A stretch of DNA of 64,000 bases. Origin: Gammaproteobacteria bacterium UBA7803. GTDB lineage: Bacteria; Pseudomonadota; Gammaproteobacteria; Pseudomonadales; Azotimanducaceae. This document shows positions 32,082-40,567 of the stretch, in pieces. The translations under genes and the position numbers were made by a program. The stretch is from the NCBI GenBank assembly GCA_002480525.1, contig DLCH01000006.1:117942-181941 (forward strand), in the 5' to 3' direction. How positions within the stretch are numbered: the first letter of the stretch is position 1; each line of letters starts with the position of its first letter. The notes under the pieces were generated by a model, which was not told the origin of the DNA, made no database searches, and saw only the letters and a list, made by a program, of their open reading frames with translations.

Positions 32082-34760
32082 TCACTGGGGTACGTCGAAC
32101 GGGTCGTTGTAGTACTGGCCGCCGATGTCGATCCATTCGGAGATCAGCCGCAGCTCGTCCGGCGTCAGCCAGCCCTCGTGGGTGCCCCCGGCGGCGAAGC
32201 GCGAGAAGAACCGCGGGCTGGCGTTGGCGCCCGCCACCGACAGCGGCGGTTGCACGCCCACCGGCTGGGTCACGGGGATCGGGTTGCCGTCGGCGTCCAG
32301 GATCAGATCGCCGTTGGCATCGGTCTCGAACACCGGGTTGCCGTTGCCGTCCAGCACCGGCACCCGCCGCTCGACCAGCATGCCGTTCTCGTCCAGCTCC
32401 AGCTCGGTGTCACCGAACAGCAGCTCGCGATAGCTCTTGAAGTGGTCCGCCTCGTCGACCGACGGACCGTCGCCCAGATCGAGCTGCGCGGCCGGCACCT
32501 GGGCCATGCCCATGGCGTCCATCTCGCCGTGGCAGCTCGTGCAGGTGCGGTCCACGGCCATGGCGTCGGTGCGCGGCACGCCCCAGATGGGATGAATGTG
32601 GGATTCGTAGTTGACCACCACGCGGCAGGTCGCGTTGTAGTTGGTGACGCAGCCCGGATCCACCGGCGGCGTGGTGCTGAGCGCGCTGTACTGGTAGGCG
32701 AAGCTCACGTCCGGCGCGCGCACGTTCGCGTCCGTCCACACGTCGTCGTAGATCACGTCGACCGACGGCGTGCGGTAGCCGTTGATGCGGGCGTAGACCT
32801 CCGCCATGGTTTCGCCCTGGTTGGCGAACAGCGCCGGGTCGGTGTTCGGGAACGGCGAGCCGTCCACGGGTGCCCCCGGATTGGCCGACGGCGGCTCGGC
32901 GTCGAGGCGTCCGTGGGCGGCCTCGCTGGCGGCGGTGTGGCAGCCGTTGCAGGTCAGCACCTCGCCGGGGCGCAGATGCAGCCAGTTCTGGTGTCGGGGA
33001 CCGATGCGGCGGCCGTCCGCATCGAGAATCTCAGGCCAGAAGGCGACGTTGGCGGGCACCTTGACCGCCACGGACCCGTCGGGCTCGATCGGCGCGTAGC
33101 CGAGGATCTCCCGCATGAGCTGGGCCTGGCTGCGGCCGAACGCCGTGCCGTCCAGATCCACCAGGTCGTCGTCCGGCATGGACACCGCCTTCACCAGCCG
33201 CAGAAAACGCGCCGGCCGGTCGGCGCCCGTCGTCAGCGCCGGGTCCGCCAGGGTCACCAGGTCGGCGGTGGCGGCGCCGTCGATGTCGTAGACGCTCTTG
33301 ATGTTGAGCACGCCGACGGACTCCGCCACCAGATCCGAGTCCAGCTCGATGCCGGGCGTCTGGTCGAGGATGACCGGCGGCGCCACCTTCGGCTCGAGGA
33401 TCACCACCTCGCTGTACACCATGCCCTCCTCGCCGACGACGATGGGCTGCTGGGTGTCCTCCACCGGATCGTGCATCCAGATGCCGTACAGCGGGTCGGC
33501 CTCGACGAAGTTGGAGTCCTGCAGATTCTCGTCGGTGCACGGGGCGTAGACCGGCGCCGCCGGGTCCGTGATCTCGTCCACCAGCCGGCACTGGCTCCAG
33601 GACACCAGCAGCCGGTCCGTGCCGTCGAACAGCGGCGTCACGAAGGCGTACCGGCCCTGCACCACCGGCTGATCCTCGTCGAGGCTCAGCTCGCCCGCGA
33701 TCAGCAGTTCCTGCGCGTCGGTGAGCAGCCCCTGATTGGCGAAGGTCGGCTGGTCGTGCTCGACGAACGCATCGGTGTCGATCGCGACCGGCACCGTTCC
33801 GAGCCGGGCCTGGTCGCCGGGGGCACGCAGCATCACCATCAGGCGCCCGTCCGGCAGCTCCTGGGGCTTCATGAACTCCACGGTCTCGCCGTTCGGTCCG
33901 GTGTCGTGGCTGTGCACGCCGTAGAGAAGCTGGAGGTTGGTGCCGTCCGGGTTGGCGCTGTAGAGGCTGATGCGGTTGATGTTCGCCACGTTGTCCCAGC
34001 GGCTGAACACCACCCTGCCGTCGTCCAGCACGGCCGGGTCGAGGTCCGAGCTCTGATTGAAGGTGATCTGGTGCAGATCGGAGCCGTCCTCGTCGATGAC
34101 GTGGAGCGCGAACGCCTCGTTGTCGCGATCCTCGTCGAAGGCGGAGAACTGCGGCTTGCCTTCGTCGAGCAGGATCGCCTTGGCCCGCCGCTGCCGGGTG
34201 GAGGAAAACACGATCCTGCCGTCCGGCAGGAAGCGCGGCGCCACGTCCTGACCGTCCTCGGCCGTGATGTCGGACTCGATCACCCGCCGCAGTTCGTCCA
34301 GCTCCAGGTCGTAGACCCAGATGTTCCAGGTCGGCTGCTCGTCCTCGTCGAGGTCGGGGTCTTCCGGCGCACGCATCGCGAACACCAGCCTGGTGCCGTC
34401 GAAACTGGCAGACAGATCCTTGACGTCGTAGAGCGGCGGATTGCCGTCGTCGTCGTCGGGAAAGACGCCGGCGGTGATGGATACCGCCGCGGCGCTCGGG
34501 GAGGCGCGATCGCGCAGGAACAGTTCCGCGCCCGGCCGGAAGTCGGCGGGTTCACGCACGTCGGTGGTGATCAGCTCGCCGTCGTCGTCGACCAGCAGCG
34601 GCCGCTCGACGTAGGCCACGGCGAAATCGAGCACCACCGGATCGGGGTCCTGATCTCCACCGAGCAGCCCGCCGCCCCCGCTGGACGACGTGCCGCCACC
34701 GCAGGCGGTGAGCAACAGCGACGCCGACGCGGCGGCGCAGAGAGCGCGAAGACATTTCAC
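32082..34760 (-). CDS. HzsA-like di-haem c lipoprotein
   Basis: About 892 residues from GTG 34760 (VKCLRALC), chosen because GGAG lies 9 bases upstream and it gives a compact lipoprotein signal (LLLTAC); an ATG at 34814 is less likely. The N-terminal half is a TolB/WD-like beta-propeller (repeats such as FDGTRLVFAM, LPDGRIVFSS, LDDGRVVFSR). The middle resembles the hydrazine synthase alpha-subunit family. Two haem c motifs occur, CNGCH (604-608) and CTSCH (740-744). Hydrazine synthesis is not implied: relatives are widespread outside anammox bacteria and uncharacterised. It leads the minus-strand operon of barrel genes. Confidence 0.78.
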   Translation of the reverse strand: MKCLRALCAAASASLLLTACGGGTSSSGGGGLLGGDQDPDPVVLDFAVAYVERPLLVDDDGELITTDVREPADFRPGAELFLRDRASPSAAAVSITAGVFPDDDDGNPPLYDVKDLSASFDGTRLVFAMRAPEDPDLDEDEQPTWNIWVYDLELDELRRVIESDITAEDGQDVAPRFLPDGRIVFSSTRQRRAKAILLDEGKPQFSAFDEDRDNEAFALHVIDEDGSDLHQITFNQSSDLDPAVLDDGRVVFSRWDNVANINRISLYSANPDGTNLQLLYGVHSHDTGPNGETVEFMKPQELPDGRLMVMLRAPGDQARLGTVPVAIDTDAFVEHDQPTFANQGLLTDAQELLIAGELSLDEDQPVVQGRYAFVTPLFDGTDRLLVSWSQCRLVDEITDPAAPVYAPCTDENLQDSNFVEADPLYGIWMHDPVEDTQQPIVVGEEGMVYSEVVILEPKVAPPVILDQTPGIELDSDLVAESVGVLNIKSVYDIDGAATADLVTLADPALTTGADRPARFLRLVKAVSMPDDDLVDLDGTAFGRSQAQLMREILGYAPIEPDGSVAVKVPANVAFWPEILDADGRRIGPRHQNWLHLRPGEVLTCNGCHTAASEAAHGRLDAEPPSANPGAPVDGSPFPNTDPALFANQGETMAEVYARINGYRTPSVDVIYDDVWTDANVRAPDVSFAYQYSALSTTPPVDPGCVTNYNATCRVVVNYESHIHPIWGVPRTDAMAVDRTCTSCHGEMDAMGMAQVPAAQLDLGDGPSVDEADHFKSYRELLFGDTELELDENGMLVERRVPVLDGNGNPVFETDANGDLILDADGNPIPVTQPVGVQPPLSVAGANASPRFFSRFAAGGTHEGWLTPDELRLISEWIDIGGQYYNDPFDVPQ

Positions 34761-34839
34761 TGAGGCGTTCTCCACCGACCCATCCCTGGACCGCAAGCCA
34801 AAGTTGCCGGGCATTCTTCCATACGGCCCCGGCGTTGAA

Positions 34840-34855
34840 CGTGATCGTCATCACA
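34840..34855. promoter_or_regulatory. CRP/FNR-type site 1 (cGTGA-N6-TCACA)
   Basis: CGTGA-N6-TCACA; the core GTGAT-N4-ATCAC (34841-34854) is perfectly symmetric and equals the central half-sites of a CRP box. FNR-like regulators recognise the related TTGAT-N4-ATCAA. Confidence 0.6.
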
Positions 34856-34877
34856 CGTCAACCAGTGTTCGCCGGTT

Positions 34878-34893
34878 TGTGAACGCAATCACG
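34878..34893. promoter_or_regulatory. CRP/FNR-type site 2 (TGTGA-N6-TCACg)
   Basis: TGTGA-N6-TCACG, 9 of 10 consensus bases. Its centre is 38 bases from that of site 1. Confidence 0.6.
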
Positions 34894-35073
34894 GAGCAGC
34901 ATCATGGAATGCTGGAAGCTAGCGCCATCCGAACCAGCGCCGGATGGAACACGGCGCGGAGACGAGCAGCCGACCTGAACGAGAGATCGAGGCGGCCGCC
35001 GCCTTCGGCTCATGGAAAGAAGCGTCCCGCGCGGGGAAAGGCGCCGGACGCCCGTCGACATAGGGAGCGACCA

Positions 35074-36339
35074 ATGATGCCAAGACGTCGTCGCGGGCAG
35101 CACACGGAAGCGTCTGCGTTGCCGCGCTCGCCGCAGCGCTCGGTTCTTGCCCCGCTGCTGCTGGCCGGGACCCTCTCCGCGCTGGCATCCGCCGGCGCGG
35201 TTGCCGACAGCGTGGACCAGGCCAAGCGAATTCACGACCGCATCGCCGGCGTCCCGCCGGACGCCACCACCCTGAGCGACATGGCCAGCGAAATCAGCGG
35301 CGGCGATCCGCTCGCGGCCGCGATGATCGCCACCGACGCCCCGGAGTTCTACAGCGTCACGCTCAAGAACTTCGCGGCGCCTTGGACCAACCGGGACCGC
35401 TCGGTGTTCGTTCCCCTGAACGACTACACGGCCACCGTCATCGGCATGGTCCGCGACGAGGTCGACTTCCGTCAGCTTCTCTACGGGGACATTCTCTACG
35501 TCGGCAGCGGTTCGGGCGTGCCCGCCTACTCGAACAGCAGCAACGCCCATTACGAGGCGCTCGAGCAGCAGGGCGCGAATCTGCGCGACGTGCTCCAGCA
35601 GACCACCCAGTCGGGCGTCACCGGCCTGCCTTCGGACGCCACCGCCGGGGTGATGACCACCCGGGCGGCGGCCAAGGCGTTCTTCATCGACGGCACCAAC
35701 CGGGCGATGTTCCGCTTCACCATGCTCAACCATCTGTGCAACGACATGGAGCAGGTGCTGGACATCACCCGGACCCCGGACCGGATCCGCCAGGACGTGT
35801 CCCGGTCGCCGGGCGGCGACAGCCGGGTGTTCCTGAACAACTGCATCGGCTGCCACTCCGGCATGGACCCGCTGGCTCAGGCCTATGCCTACTACGACTA
35901 CCAGTACGACCCGGTCAGCGACCCGGACGGCGAGTTCGGCGCCATCAGCTACAACGGCGTCGGCGAGACCGACCCGGCGACCGGCACCCGCGTCGAGTCG
36001 AAGTACTTCAACAACGCGCTGAACTTCGAGCACGGCTTCGCCACCCCGGACGACTCCTGGGACAACTACTGGCGGGCAGGCCAGAACGAGCTGCTCGGCT
36101 GGGATCCGTCGCTGCCGGGTTCCGGCAGCGGCGCCAAGACCATGGGTCAGGAGCTCGCGCACAGCGAGGCCTTCGCCCAGTGCCAGGTCAAGAAGGTGTT
36201 CCGCAACGTCTGCCTGCGCGCGCCGGAGACCGCAGCCGACCGCGCCCAGATCGACGCCATGGTGACGTCGCTCGCGGCGAACGGTTACAGCCTGAAGCGC
36301 ACGTTCGCGGAATCCGCCGTGTACTGCATGGGCGACTGA
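35074..36339 (+). CDS. Exported mono-haem c protein, DUF1585-like
   Basis: 421 residues; Arg-rich n-region and hydrophobic LAPLLLAGTLSALASAGAVA form a signal peptide. One haem c motif, CIGCH (257-261), in NNCIGCHSGMDPLAQAYAYYD. The C-terminal end AANGYSLKRTFAESAVYC resembles the tail of DUF1585-containing cytochrome-like proteins. GGGAG precedes the ATG by 7 bases. First gene of the plus-strand operon; 16 bases separate it from the LamG cytochrome gene. Probably periplasmic or cell surface; the electron partner is unknown. Confidence 0.75.
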   Translation: MMPRRRRGQHTEASALPRSPQRSVLAPLLLAGTLSALASAGAVADSVDQAKRIHDRIAGVPPDATTLSDMASEISGGDPLAAAMIATDAPEFYSVTLKNFAAPWTNRDRSVFVPLNDYTATVIGMVRDEVDFRQLLYGDILYVGSGSGVPAYSNSSNAHYEALEQQGANLRDVLQQTTQSGVTGLPSDATAGVMTTRAAAKAFFIDGTNRAMFRFTMLNHLCNDMEQVLDITRTPDRIRQDVSRSPGGDSRVFLNNCIGCHSGMDPLAQAYAYYDYQYDPVSDPDGEFGAISYNGVGETDPATGTRVESKYFNNALNFEHGFATPDDSWDNYWRAGQNELLGWDPSLPGSGSGAKTMGQELAHSEAFAQCQVKKVFRNVCLRAPETAADRAQIDAMVTSLAANGYSLKRTFAESAVYCMGD

Positions 36340-36355
36340 GGAAGGAGCAGACACC

Positions 36356-38818
36356 ATGATCACTCGACGTATCCTCGGCGCCTCGATGCTCGCCATGCTG
36401 CTCGCAGCCGCCGGCTGCGGCGGCGGCAGCGGCGCGGCCACGATCGCCAATCCGGTCACCACGCCTCCGGAGGTGAGCAATTACAGCGGCCCGCCGCCGG
36501 CGACCGCCGACGTGCAGAGCTTCAAGCTCAACCTCTGGGACAACCTGGTGCCGAACAACCGCTGCGGCGCCTGCCACAACGGCGAGCAGTCGCCGCGGTT
36601 CGTGCGGGCCGACGACATCAACCTCGCCTACGACGCGGCCAACAGTGTCGTCGACCTCACCGACCCCGGCATGTCCGTGATGGTCACCAAGGTGCGGGGC
36701 GGCCACAACTGCTGGCTCGCCAGCGACGACGCCTGCGGCGACATCATCCAGTCCTACATCGAGAACTGGGCCGGCGACGCGCTCGGCGGCGTCGCCAAGG
36801 AGGTGGAGCTGATCGCCCCGCCCCAGTACACCCCCGGCTCGTCCAAGAACTTCCCGGACGATCCGTCCGAGTTCGCGGCGACGGTGTATCCGCTGCTGAC
36901 CAGCTTCTGCGCCGACTGTCACACCGACACCGCCGCAGTGCCCCAGTCGCCCTACTTCGCCAGCGCCGACGTGGCCACCGCCTACGAAGCCGCCCAGGCG
37001 AGAATGGACCTCGACAATCCGGCCAACTCCCGGTTCGTGATCCGTCTCGGCCAGGAGTTCCACAACTGCTGGAGCGGATCCTGCCCGAGCGACGCGGCCG
37101 ACATGCAGGACGCCATTCAGGCCCTGTCCGACGCCATTCCGGTGACCGAGGTCGACCCCAGCCTGGTGACCTCCATGGCCCTGTCGCTGCCGGACGGCAT
37201 CGTGTCCTCGGCCGGCGGCCGCCACGAGACCAACGTGATTGCCCTGTACGAGTTCAAGACCGGCAGCGGCACCGTCGCCTACGACACCAGCGGCGTCGAG
37301 CCCGCGCTCAACCTCAACCTGTCCGGTGAGTACGAGTGGGTCGGCGGCTGGGGCGTCGCGTTCACCGCCGGCAAGGCCCAGGGCTCCACCACCGCCAGCA
37401 CCAAGCTCTACGACCTGATCACCGCCACCGGCGAGTTCAGCATCGAAGCCTGGGTCGCCCCGGGCAACGTCACTCAGGACGGTCCCGCGCGGATCGTCAC
37501 CTACAGCGGCGGCTCCACGTCCCGCAACTTCATGCTCGGACAGACCCTGTACCAGTACGACGGTCTGCTGCGCCACGACGGCACCGACCAGGCCGGCGAG
37601 CCGCGGCTGTCGACCAATCCCGACGACGAGGACCTGCAGGCCACCCTGCAGCACGTGGTCATGACCTACGATCCGGTCAACGGCCGTCGGATCTTCGTCA
37701 ACGGCCAGTTCACCGAAGACACCGACCCGGTGCCGCCGGGGCTGCTGAACGAGTGGGACAACACCTTCGCCTTCGCCATCGGCAGCGAGGTCGACAACGA
37801 GGAGCGCTGGGCCGGCACCGTGCGGCTGCTGGCGGTCCACAACCGGGTGCTCACCGACGAGCAGATCCTGCAGAACTTCGAGGTCGGCGTCGGCGAGAAG
37901 TACTACCTGCTGTTCAACGTCAGCGACCACGTCGGGGTCACCGACGCCTACGTGGTGTTCGAGGTCAGCCAGTTCGACTCCTACAGCTATCTGTTCGACG
38001 AGCCGTTCTTCATCATCCTCGACGATGCGGAAGTACCCGGCGGCATCCCCATGGCCGGCATGCGCATCGGCCTGAACGGGCGCGAGGTGCCGGTGGGCCA
38101 GGCCTTCCGCACCCTCGACGTGACGCTCAACGCCACGGACTACCAGCCCGGCACCGGCCAGGTGCTGTCCACCCTGGGGACGATCATCCCCCTGGAGCAG
38201 GGTCCGGCGGACGACGAGTTCTTCCTGACCTTCGAGCGCCTGGGCGCCTCCACCAGCGTGGTGATCGAGCCGTCTCCGGTGCCGCCGCCGGCGCCGGCCG
38301 ACGTTCCCCCGGCGGAGCGCACGCCGCCCCACGGAGTGCGTGACTTCGCGGAGGTCAACGCGACCATGGGGAAGATGACCGGCGTGCCGGTGAGCCATCC
38401 GGAGGTTTCGGCCACCTACGATCTGGTGTACCAGGCGATGCCCGTGCAGCCCAACCTGGGCGGATTCATCTCCTCTCAGCAGATGGGCATCACCCAGCTC
38501 GCCATCAAGTACTGCAGCGTGCTGGTCGACGACACCACCCGGCGCGCGGCGTTCTGGCCGGCCTTCAGCGCCTGGAGCGCCGATCCCGGCACCGCGTTCG
38601 GTGGCGATCGCAGCGCGGTGATCGATCCGATCATCGCCAACGTGGTGGGCCTCGGCATCGCCACCCAGCCCGACGTGGCGGCGGTCGAAGGCGAGATCGA
38701 CGACCTGATCACGCGCCTGGCGGCGTGCGGCGGCTCGTGCCCCGCCGGCCGCACGGAGAACATCATGAAGGCGAGCTGCGCCGCCGCGCTGGGCAGCGCC
38801 GCGATGCTGGTCCAGTAG
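36356..38818 (+). CDS. Di-haem c lipoprotein with LamG domain
   Basis: 820 residues. Lipoprotein signal with Cys at 21 (LLAAAGC). Two haem c motifs, CGACH (70-74) and CADCH (185-189), lie in an N-terminal cytochrome region with extra Cys pairs (HNCWLASDDACG, HNCWSGSCPSD). A LamG/concanavalin-like domain follows at about 290-510 (EFSIEAWVAPGN, QHVVMTYDPVNGRRIFVNG, LLAVHNRVLTDEQI), then a beta-rich region, a Pro-rich linker near 640 and a helical C-terminus. The lectin-like domain suggests binding to a polysaccharide or to the cell surface. Anchored in the outer membrane by inference. Confidence 0.8.
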   Translation: MITRRILGASMLAMLLAAAGCGGGSGAATIANPVTTPPEVSNYSGPPPATADVQSFKLNLWDNLVPNNRCGACHNGEQSPRFVRADDINLAYDAANSVVDLTDPGMSVMVTKVRGGHNCWLASDDACGDIIQSYIENWAGDALGGVAKEVELIAPPQYTPGSSKNFPDDPSEFAATVYPLLTSFCADCHTDTAAVPQSPYFASADVATAYEAAQARMDLDNPANSRFVIRLGQEFHNCWSGSCPSDAADMQDAIQALSDAIPVTEVDPSLVTSMALSLPDGIVSSAGGRHETNVIALYEFKTGSGTVAYDTSGVEPALNLNLSGEYEWVGGWGVAFTAGKAQGSTTASTKLYDLITATGEFSIEAWVAPGNVTQDGPARIVTYSGGSTSRNFMLGQTLYQYDGLLRHDGTDQAGEPRLSTNPDDEDLQATLQHVVMTYDPVNGRRIFVNGQFTEDTDPVPPGLLNEWDNTFAFAIGSEVDNEERWAGTVRLLAVHNRVLTDEQILQNFEVGVGEKYYLLFNVSDHVGVTDAYVVFEVSQFDSYSYLFDEPFFIILDDAEVPGGIPMAGMRIGLNGREVPVGQAFRTLDVTLNATDYQPGTGQVLSTLGTIIPLEQGPADDEFFLTFERLGASTSVVIEPSPVPPPAPADVPPAERTPPHGVRDFAEVNATMGKMTGVPVSHPEVSATYDLVYQAMPVQPNLGGFISSQQMGITQLAIKYCSVLVDDTTRRAAFWPAFSAWSADPGTAFGGDRSAVIDPIIANVVGLGIATQPDVAAVEGEIDDLITRLAACGGSCPAGRTENIMKASCAAALGSAAMLVQ

Positions 38819-38842
38819 CGCCAACTCTCGAGGATTCGAACC

Positions 38843-40450
38843 ATGCGAAGAAAAGGCAAGCGCAACTACGACGACCCGATCCGGCATCCGGACCACAGTC
38901 GTCCGCGGACCCGGCGCGACTTCCTCGCCCAGGGCTTCATTCTCGGCGGCGCGTCGGTGCTGGGCGGCGTCAGCCTGTCCCTGGCACCGGGCCGCAGCGT
39001 GGCCCTGTCCGGCGACCTGGCGCCGCTGGTCGCCCAGTGCGGCATCGCCACCCAGGGCGCCGGCAAGATTCCGTTCATCTGCTTCGATCTGGCCGGCGGG
39101 TCGAGCCAGGCCGGCTCCAACGTGCTGGTGGGCCAGCGCGGCGGCCAGCTCGATTTCCTGAGCACCATGGGCTACGAGCGGCAGGGGCTGCCCGGCGACA
39201 TGATTCCGCCGATCCTGAATCCGGCCACCGGAACCAACGACTTCATCGACACCACGCTGGGGCTCGCCTTCCACAGCGACAGCGCGTTCCTGCGCGGCAT
39301 GATGACCAAGCTGTCCCCGGCCACCGCCGCCAACATCAATGGCGCGGTGATTCCGGCCCGGTCCGAGAACGACACCGGCAACAATCCGCACAACCCCATG
39401 TACGGCATCGCCCGTGCCGGGGCCGACGGCTCGCTGCTGACCCTGATCGGCTCGGAGAACTCCGATTCCGGCGGCAACTCGATGGCGCCGGCCCACCTGA
39501 TCGACCTCACCATCCGCCCCACCAAGGTGGACCGTCCCAGCGACGTCACCGGCCTGGTGGACGTGGGCGACCTGGTCAGCGTGCTCAACCAGTCCGACGC
39601 GGTCGCGGTGATGGAATCGATCTACCGCATCTCCGACCAGAAGATGAACAGCGTCAACAACGGCCAGACCATCACCTCCGACGACGTGGTGCGGGATCTG
39701 GTGAAGTGCGGCTACCTGAAGAGCGCGGACCTCGCCGAGCGGTTCGGCAACCCCGCCACGCTGGACCCCGCCGGCGACCCGGAGATCGTCGGCCCGGCCG
39801 GCATCTTCTCCGACGTCGAGTTCAATCAGAGCGGCCGCGACTCGAGCGAGTTCCGCAAGACCGCGTCGGTCATGAAGATGGTGATCAACGGCTTCGCCGG
39901 CGCGGGCACCGTGGAGATGGGCGGCTACGACTATCACGGCGGGCGCCGCGCCGAAGGCGAGGTGAAGGACTTCCGGGCCGGCCAGTGCATGGGCGCCTGC
40001 CTGGAGTACGCCGCCCGCATCGGCATGCCGCTGATGCTGTACGTCATGTCCGACGGCTCGCTGTCGTCGAATGGCGCCATCGACAACACCGCCGACGGTC
40101 GCGGCAAGGGGGAGTGGTCGAGCGACAACAGCTCCACCGCGGCAACCTTCTTCCTCGTCTACAACCCGTCCCGCCGACCGACCATCATCGGCGCGACGCC
40201 GGAGGAGCAGGCCAGGCACCAGCAGATCGGCTACATGCGGCCCGACGGGTCGGTGGAGACCGCCGCCACTCCGGCCGCGGGCAACGTCAACCTGCTGGCT
40301 GAGACCATCGTGCTGAACTACATGGCGCTGCACGGCGAGAACGGCGCCTTCCCGGGCCTGTTCGGCGGCAACCTCGGCAATGCCGCCATGCAGGACAGCC
40401 TCACGGCCTTCGAGCCCATCGTCAACGGCACCATCGACTCGCCGACCTGA
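38843..40450 (+). CDS. Tat-exported DUF1501-like protein
   Basis: 535 residues with a twin-arginine signal (RTRRDFLAQGF, then a mild hydrophobic stretch), implying export in folded form, often with a cofactor. The region FICFDLAGGSSQAGSNVLVG recalls the metal-site loop of alkaline-phosphatase-like DUF1501 proteins, which commonly accompany DUF1585/cytochrome genes in Planctomycetes and Myxobacteria. The segment MGGYDYHGGRRAEGEVKDF and the near-terminal MALHGENGAFPGLFGG are also DUF1501-like. No haem motif. Last gene of the plus operon, 24 bases after the LamG gene. DUF1552 is an alternative family. Confidence 0.7.
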   Translation: MRRKGKRNYDDPIRHPDHSRPRTRRDFLAQGFILGGASVLGGVSLSLAPGRSVALSGDLAPLVAQCGIATQGAGKIPFICFDLAGGSSQAGSNVLVGQRGGQLDFLSTMGYERQGLPGDMIPPILNPATGTNDFIDTTLGLAFHSDSAFLRGMMTKLSPATAANINGAVIPARSENDTGNNPHNPMYGIARAGADGSLLTLIGSENSDSGGNSMAPAHLIDLTIRPTKVDRPSDVTGLVDVGDLVSVLNQSDAVAVMESIYRISDQKMNSVNNGQTITSDDVVRDLVKCGYLKSADLAERFGNPATLDPAGDPEIVGPAGIFSDVEFNQSGRDSSEFRKTASVMKMVINGFAGAGTVEMGGYDYHGGRRAEGEVKDFRAGQCMGACLEYAARIGMPLMLYVMSDGSLSSNGAIDNTADGRGKGEWSSDNSSTAATFFLVYNPSRRPTIIGATPEEQARHQQIGYMRPDGSVETAATPAAGNVNLLAETIVLNYMALHGENGAFPGLFGGNLGNAAMQDSLTAFEPIVNGTIDSPT

Positions 40451-40466
40451 TGGGCTAGGCTGAAAC

Positions 40467-40534
40467 GTAGGAGCGGCCTCCCGGCCGCGATCGGAGATGC
40501 CCAGGAGCCATCGCGGCCGGGAGGCCGCTCCTGC
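40467..40534. repeat. Inverted pair of GTAG REP palindromes
   Basis: Two 24-base units, 40467-40490 and 40511-40534, are inverted copies with one mismatch and a 20-base spacer; each has internal GCGGCC/GGCCGC symmetry. Same sequence family as at 30260-30379. It lies after the Tat gene and could double as a terminator or mRNA 3' end stabiliser. Confidence 0.85.
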
Positions 40535-40567
40535 GCAGAGTCATCGAATCAGGCATATGGACGTGCC

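Larger units (their letters stand above)
34761..35073. promoter_or_regulatory. Divergent control region of the cytochrome cluster
   Basis: 313 bases between the HzsA-like and DUF1585-like genes, without coding potential that I can support. It holds two CRP/FNR-family palindromes (see separate entries), GGAG for the minus gene and GGGAG before the plus ATG. Both operons are likely to be co-regulated from here. Confidence 0.6.

Noticed and set aside
32082..34760. Anammox hydrazine synthase
   Set aside because: Only one HzsA-like subunit is present, without HzsB/HzsC or hydrazine dehydrogenase, and HzsA-like proteins are widespread outside anammox bacteria.
31896..34763. Plus-strand open frame of 955 codons
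   Set aside because: Antisense to the HzsA-like gene; no start context, no domain, extreme His/Val/Arg composition.
36188..40333. Minus-strand open frame of 1381 codons
   Set aside because: It lies opposite the DUF1585-like, LamG and Tat genes, whose products have signal peptides, haem motifs and proper ribosome sites. Composition is His/Val/Gly/Ala-rich antisense translation typical of high-GC DNA.
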